Assembly (NCBI RefSeq): GCF_008042145.1
Contig: NZ_RDBH01000114.1
Span: 405,216-438,520 of the forward strand
DNA: 33,305 nt
Direction: 5' to 3'
From: Streptomyces sp. adm13(2018)
Lineage (GTDB): Bacteria > Actinomycetota > Actinomycetes > Streptomycetales > Streptomycetaceae
Shown here in pieces: positions 30,791 to 33,305 of the stretch. Below the pieces are notes generated by a model. It did not search any database and had not been told where the DNA came from. It saw only the letters and a list, made by a program, of their open reading frames with translations. The translations under genes and the position numbers were made by a program. Each line of letters begins with the position of its first letter. Within the stretch, counting starts at the first letter, position 1.

Positions 30791-33169
30791 GTGGCCGAGG
30801 CGGCAGACATCCAGGGGACCGGTCCCTCACCTGCCCGCCGATGGCTGCGGCGCACGATCACCGTCGCCTTCGGGGCGCCGCTCCTCGCCGGTCTCCTCCA
30901 GGCCCCGGCCGTGTCCTCCCCGGCGCTCGCCGCCGAGGACGCCGGCTCGAAGACGGTCGATGTGTCGCTGGACACGCTGACGCCGAGCGCGCCCGTCGAG
31001 GGCGACACGGTCACGATCTCCGGCTCGGTGACCAACCGGAGCAAGAAGACGGTGACCGACGCGGAGGTGGATCTGCGGGTCGGACCGCAGATGACCAGCC
31101 GCAGCGAGATCGAGCAGGTCGCGGGGCGGACCGGTTACCGGAGCTACAGCGACCCCGGCCCACTCGACGACGCTCCCACGGTCAAGATCCCCCGGCTGGG
31201 TCCCGGCCTCTCGGCGGACTTCTCCCTGTCGGTGCCCGTGGCCGACCTCGGACTCGCCGAGGCCGGCGTGTACCAGCTGGGGGTCTCGCTCAGCGGGCAG
31301 ACCTCGGACCGCCGCTACGACCGGGTCCTCGGCATCGAGCGCACCTTCCTCCCGTACCAGCCGGAGGCCACCGAGAAGCGGACCCAGCTCACCTACCTCT
31401 GGCCGCTGATCTCCTCGGCCCATGTGTCGGCCGAGACGGCGAACGACGACCAGCAGACGCCGGTGTTCGAGGACGACGCCCTGGCGGCCGAGCTGAAGCC
31501 CGGCGGGCGCCTCGACGAGCTCGTCTCGCTGGGCAAGGACCTCCCAGTCACCTGGGTGGTCGACCCCGACCTGCTCGCCTCCGTCGACGCCATGGCGAAC
31601 GGCTACCGCGTCAAGGACGGCACCCTGAACGTCCCGGGCAAGAACCAGGAGCTCGCCGAGCGCTGGCTGGACGCGCTGGAGAAGGCCGTCCAGGGCCGCA
31701 AGGTCGTCGCCCTGCCCTTCGCCGACCCCGACATCGCGTCCTTGGCCCACCGCGGCAAGGACGTCCCCGGTTCCCTGGGGCACCTCCAGTCGGCGACCGC
31801 GCTCGCGGGGCCGACGGTCGAGACCATCCTCCACGTGCAGCCCGCGACCGACTTCGCCTGGCCCGTCGAGGGGGCCGTAGACCCCTCCATCGTCTCGGTC
31901 GCGACCTCGGCCGGTGCCGACAAGGTGATCGCCCGCAGCGACAGCGTCCGCGACGACCTCGCCTACACGCCCACCGCGGCCCGCCCCTTCAGCAACGGCA
32001 CCACCGCCGTGGTGAGCGACGCCGTGCTGTCCAAGGCCTTCGAGGGGGACATGGTCCGGTCGGAGAACTCGACCCGCGCGGTCCAGGCGTTCCTCGCCCA
32101 GACCCTCGCGGTCACCCTGGAGCAGCCGGAGGACCAGCGCAGCATCGTGGTCGCCCCGCAGCGGGTGCCGACCGTCGCGCAGGCGCAGACCATGGCGACG
32201 GCCCTGCGCGGGCTCGCCGCCAAGCGCTGGAGCCAGCCGAGCGACCTCCTGGCGGCCGCCGCGGCCAAGCCGGACCCCGACGCCTCCACCGCGGTGCCCG
32301 CCGGCTCCCGGTACCCGAAGAAGCTCCGCGACAGTGAGCTGCCGGTCCAGGCCTTCCGCGACATGAAGACCACGCGTGACGAGCTGGACGACTTCAAGGT
32401 CATCCTCACCGCCCAGTACCGCGTGGTGCCACCCTTCACCAACGCGATCAGCCGCGAGATGGCGACCTCCTGGCGAGGCCAGGCCCGGGCCGCCGCGCTG
32501 TACCGGATCAACGTGCTGGAGTACCTGCAGACGCTCACCGAGGGCGTCCAGCTGGTCGACAAGTCCGACCTCACCCTCTCCGGCCGCAGCGCGACGATCC
32601 CCGTGACCGTCCAGAACAAGCTGCTGCAGGACGTGCACCTGGTACTGCGGCTCACCTCCGGCAGCAAGAACCGCCTCAACCTGAACGGCGAGCGGTACAA
32701 GGAACTGCCCGTCAAGATCAGCGGCGGCCACAGCCAGTCGGTGAAGTTCTCGGCCTCGGCCAACGTCAACGGCCAGGTGCCGATGACGGCCCAGCTCTAC
32801 ACCGAGGACGGCACCCCCTACGGTCAGCCGATGACCTTCACCGTCAAGGTCTCCGAGATCACCGCCACGGTGATGCTCGTGATCGCCGGTGGCGTCCTCC
32901 TCCTCGTCCTGGCAGGCGTGCGGATGTACAGCCAGCGCAAGCGGGTCGCCGCGCGGAACGCCGAGGCCGAGGCCATGGCCGCCGCGGCGGTCTCCGAACC
33001 GGCGGAGCCGGAGCCGCGGCCGGAATCCGGGGCGGACACGCCGCGCGAGCCCGGAGGGCCTTCGGCGGAGTCAGGCGCCGGAGAACCCGGGCAGCCGAGT
33101 GACCCGACACCGGACACCGGGTCCGAAAGCGGCGGCCCGTCCGGCCCGGGTGAGAAAGTGGACCGTTGA
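30791..33169 (+). CDS. DUF6049 secreted/membrane-anchored protein
   Basis: About 792 residues. After a short cytoplasmic start comes a long signal sequence (RRWLRRTITVAFGAPLLAGL, cleavage near ALA-AEDA). The extracytoplasmic region holds an Ig-like N-terminal part (VDVSLDTLTPSAPVEGDTVT) and a DUF6049 core (LTYLWPLISSAHVSAET, LPVTWVVDPDLLASVDAM, VVALPFADPDIASLAHRG). A second beta domain precedes a TM helix near the C-terminus (ATVMLVIAGGVLLLVLAGV), followed by an acidic Pro/Gly tail. It is the counterpart of mycobacterial Rv3909, always encoded just before murJ, so an envelope-assembly role with the lipid II flippase is likely but unproven. Start GTG 30791; ATG 30719 is possible. The 211-bp gap 30580-30790 upstream shows nothing else. 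Confidence 0.85.
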   Translation: MAEAADIQGTGPSPARRWLRRTITVAFGAPLLAGLLQAPAVSSPALAAEDAGSKTVDVSLDTLTPSAPVEGDTVTISGSVTNRSKKTVTDAEVDLRVGPQMTSRSEIEQVAGRTGYRSYSDPGPLDDAPTVKIPRLGPGLSADFSLSVPVADLGLAEAGVYQLGVSLSGQTSDRRYDRVLGIERTFLPYQPEATEKRTQLTYLWPLISSAHVSAETANDDQQTPVFEDDALAAELKPGGRLDELVSLGKDLPVTWVVDPDLLASVDAMANGYRVKDGTLNVPGKNQELAERWLDALEKAVQGRKVVALPFADPDIASLAHRGKDVPGSLGHLQSATALAGPTVETILHVQPATDFAWPVEGAVDPSIVSVATSAGADKVIARSDSVRDDLAYTPTAARPFSNGTTAVVSDAVLSKAFEGDMVRSENSTRAVQAFLAQTLAVTLEQPEDQRSIVVAPQRVPTVAQAQTMATALRGLAAKRWSQPSDLLAAAAAKPDPDASTAVPAGSRYPKKLRDSELPVQAFRDMKTTRDELDDFKVILTAQYRVVPPFTNAISREMATSWRGQARAAALYRINVLEYLQTLTEGVQLVDKSDLTLSGRSATIPVTVQNKLLQDVHLVLRLTSGSKNRLNLNGERYKELPVKISGGHSQSVKFSASANVNGQVPMTAQLYTEDGTPYGQPMTFTVKVSEITATVMLVIAGGVLLLVLAGVRMYSQRKRVAARNAEAEAMAAAAVSEPAEPEPRPESGADTPREPGGPSAESGAGEPGQPSDPTPDTGSESGGPSGPGEKVDR

Positions 33170-33214
33170 GCGATGTCGTGGCCGGTCGGCCGGGGACGAT
33201 GAGGTGGGGTAACC

Positions 33215-33305
33215 ATGAACGCGCCGTACGACGGTGACCGCGGGCAGGGTGCGGGCGGCACCCCGCCGTCCGGTGGGACGCCCGCGGCATCCCCCGGCCC
33301 CGGCC
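33215..33305 (+). CDS. murJ: MurJ lipid II flippase, N-terminal fragment
   Basis: Only the first 30 codons are in the window: MNAPYDGDRGQGAGGTPPSG and a further Gly/Pro-rich stretch, running off the right edge. The sequence itself is a disordered tail, so the call rests mainly on position: in Streptomyces and mycobacteria the gene after the DUF6049 protein is murJ (mviN), whose actinobacterial forms carry such N-terminal extensions. ATG 33215 is preceded by GAGGTGGGG. It starts 45 bp after the DUF6049 stop, consistent with an operon. Confidence 0.75.
   Translation, partial: MNAPYDGDRGQGAGGTPPSGGTPAASPGPG

Noticed and set aside
1..33305. tRNA/rRNA genes, insertion sequences, toxin-antitoxin, phage-defence or biosynthetic clusters
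   Set aside because: No transposase, integrase, terminal inverted repeats of IS type, cloverleaf or defence-domain protein was seen; gene content is ordinary oriC-proximal core.

Overview
The window is a high-GC actinobacterial chromosome segment, almost certainly Streptomyces. The grounds are the ssgA/ssgR sporulation pair, which is restricted to streptomycetes and close relatives, the Streptomyces-type order rpsF-ssb-rpsR-rplI / MATE / dnaB, GTG and TTG starts, leaderless-looking promoters, and five intact 14-bp parS sites (GTTTCACGTGAAAC). The parS sites and the neighbours (dnaB, CCA-adding enzyme, DUF6049 protein, murJ) place it in the core near oriC. By comparison with the known Streptomyces gene order, oriC should lie beyond the right edge.

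Left part (1-4.6 kb): ssgA (damaged at its 3' end) and its activator gene ssgR, a DUF5326 membrane protein and a cupin on the minus strand. Then come a 4-TM holin-superfamily IV membrane protein, a low-molecular-weight tyrosine phosphatase and a cystathionine gamma-synthase/lyase-type PLP enzyme, packed as one operon on the plus strand. From 4.6 to 12.7 kb are single-gene units: LysR regulator, Nudix hydrolase, flavohaemoprotein-like globin reductase, HAD hydrolase, two GNAT acetyltransferases, a MarR regulator, a serine beta-lactamase-fold protein and a RibD-type dihydrofolate-reductase-like protein (3' end lost).

Middle (13-18.1 kb): replicative helicase dnaB, a 423-bp intergenic region carrying DnaA-box-like sequences and a leaderless promoter, a MATE exporter, and the ribosomal/single-strand-binding operon rpsF-ssb-rpsR-rplI with hairpins in its leader and first intercistronic gap. 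Right part (18.4-33.3 kb) is rich in cell-envelope functions: small membrane protein, FemX-type lipid II aminoacyltransferase, alanine-racemase-fold protein, GT87-like polyprenyl-sugar mannosyltransferase, class A penicillin-binding protein, PadR regulator with a 31-bp palindromic operator, myo-inositol-1-phosphate synthase, an MFS exporter, CCA tRNA nucleotidyltransferase, a secreted DUF6049 protein and the start of murJ.

The gene content is ordinary core genome and I found no convincing undescribed defence, mobile or biosynthetic system. The outstanding anomaly is structural. At two places (1-665 and 12735-13059) the sequence contains exact inverted copies of nearby genes (ssgA plus LysR; two parts of dnaB) joined as fold-back duplications that cut off the 3' ends of ssgA and of the dihydrofolate-reductase-like gene. 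Both have the same architecture: a fold-back, then a jump further along the same strand. That points either to chimeric DNA or assembly artefacts or to real template-switching events, and raw reads should decide. Other second-look items are the parS set, the DnaA-box cluster next to dnaB, the PadR operator, the structured rpsF leader and the duplicated SSB tail.
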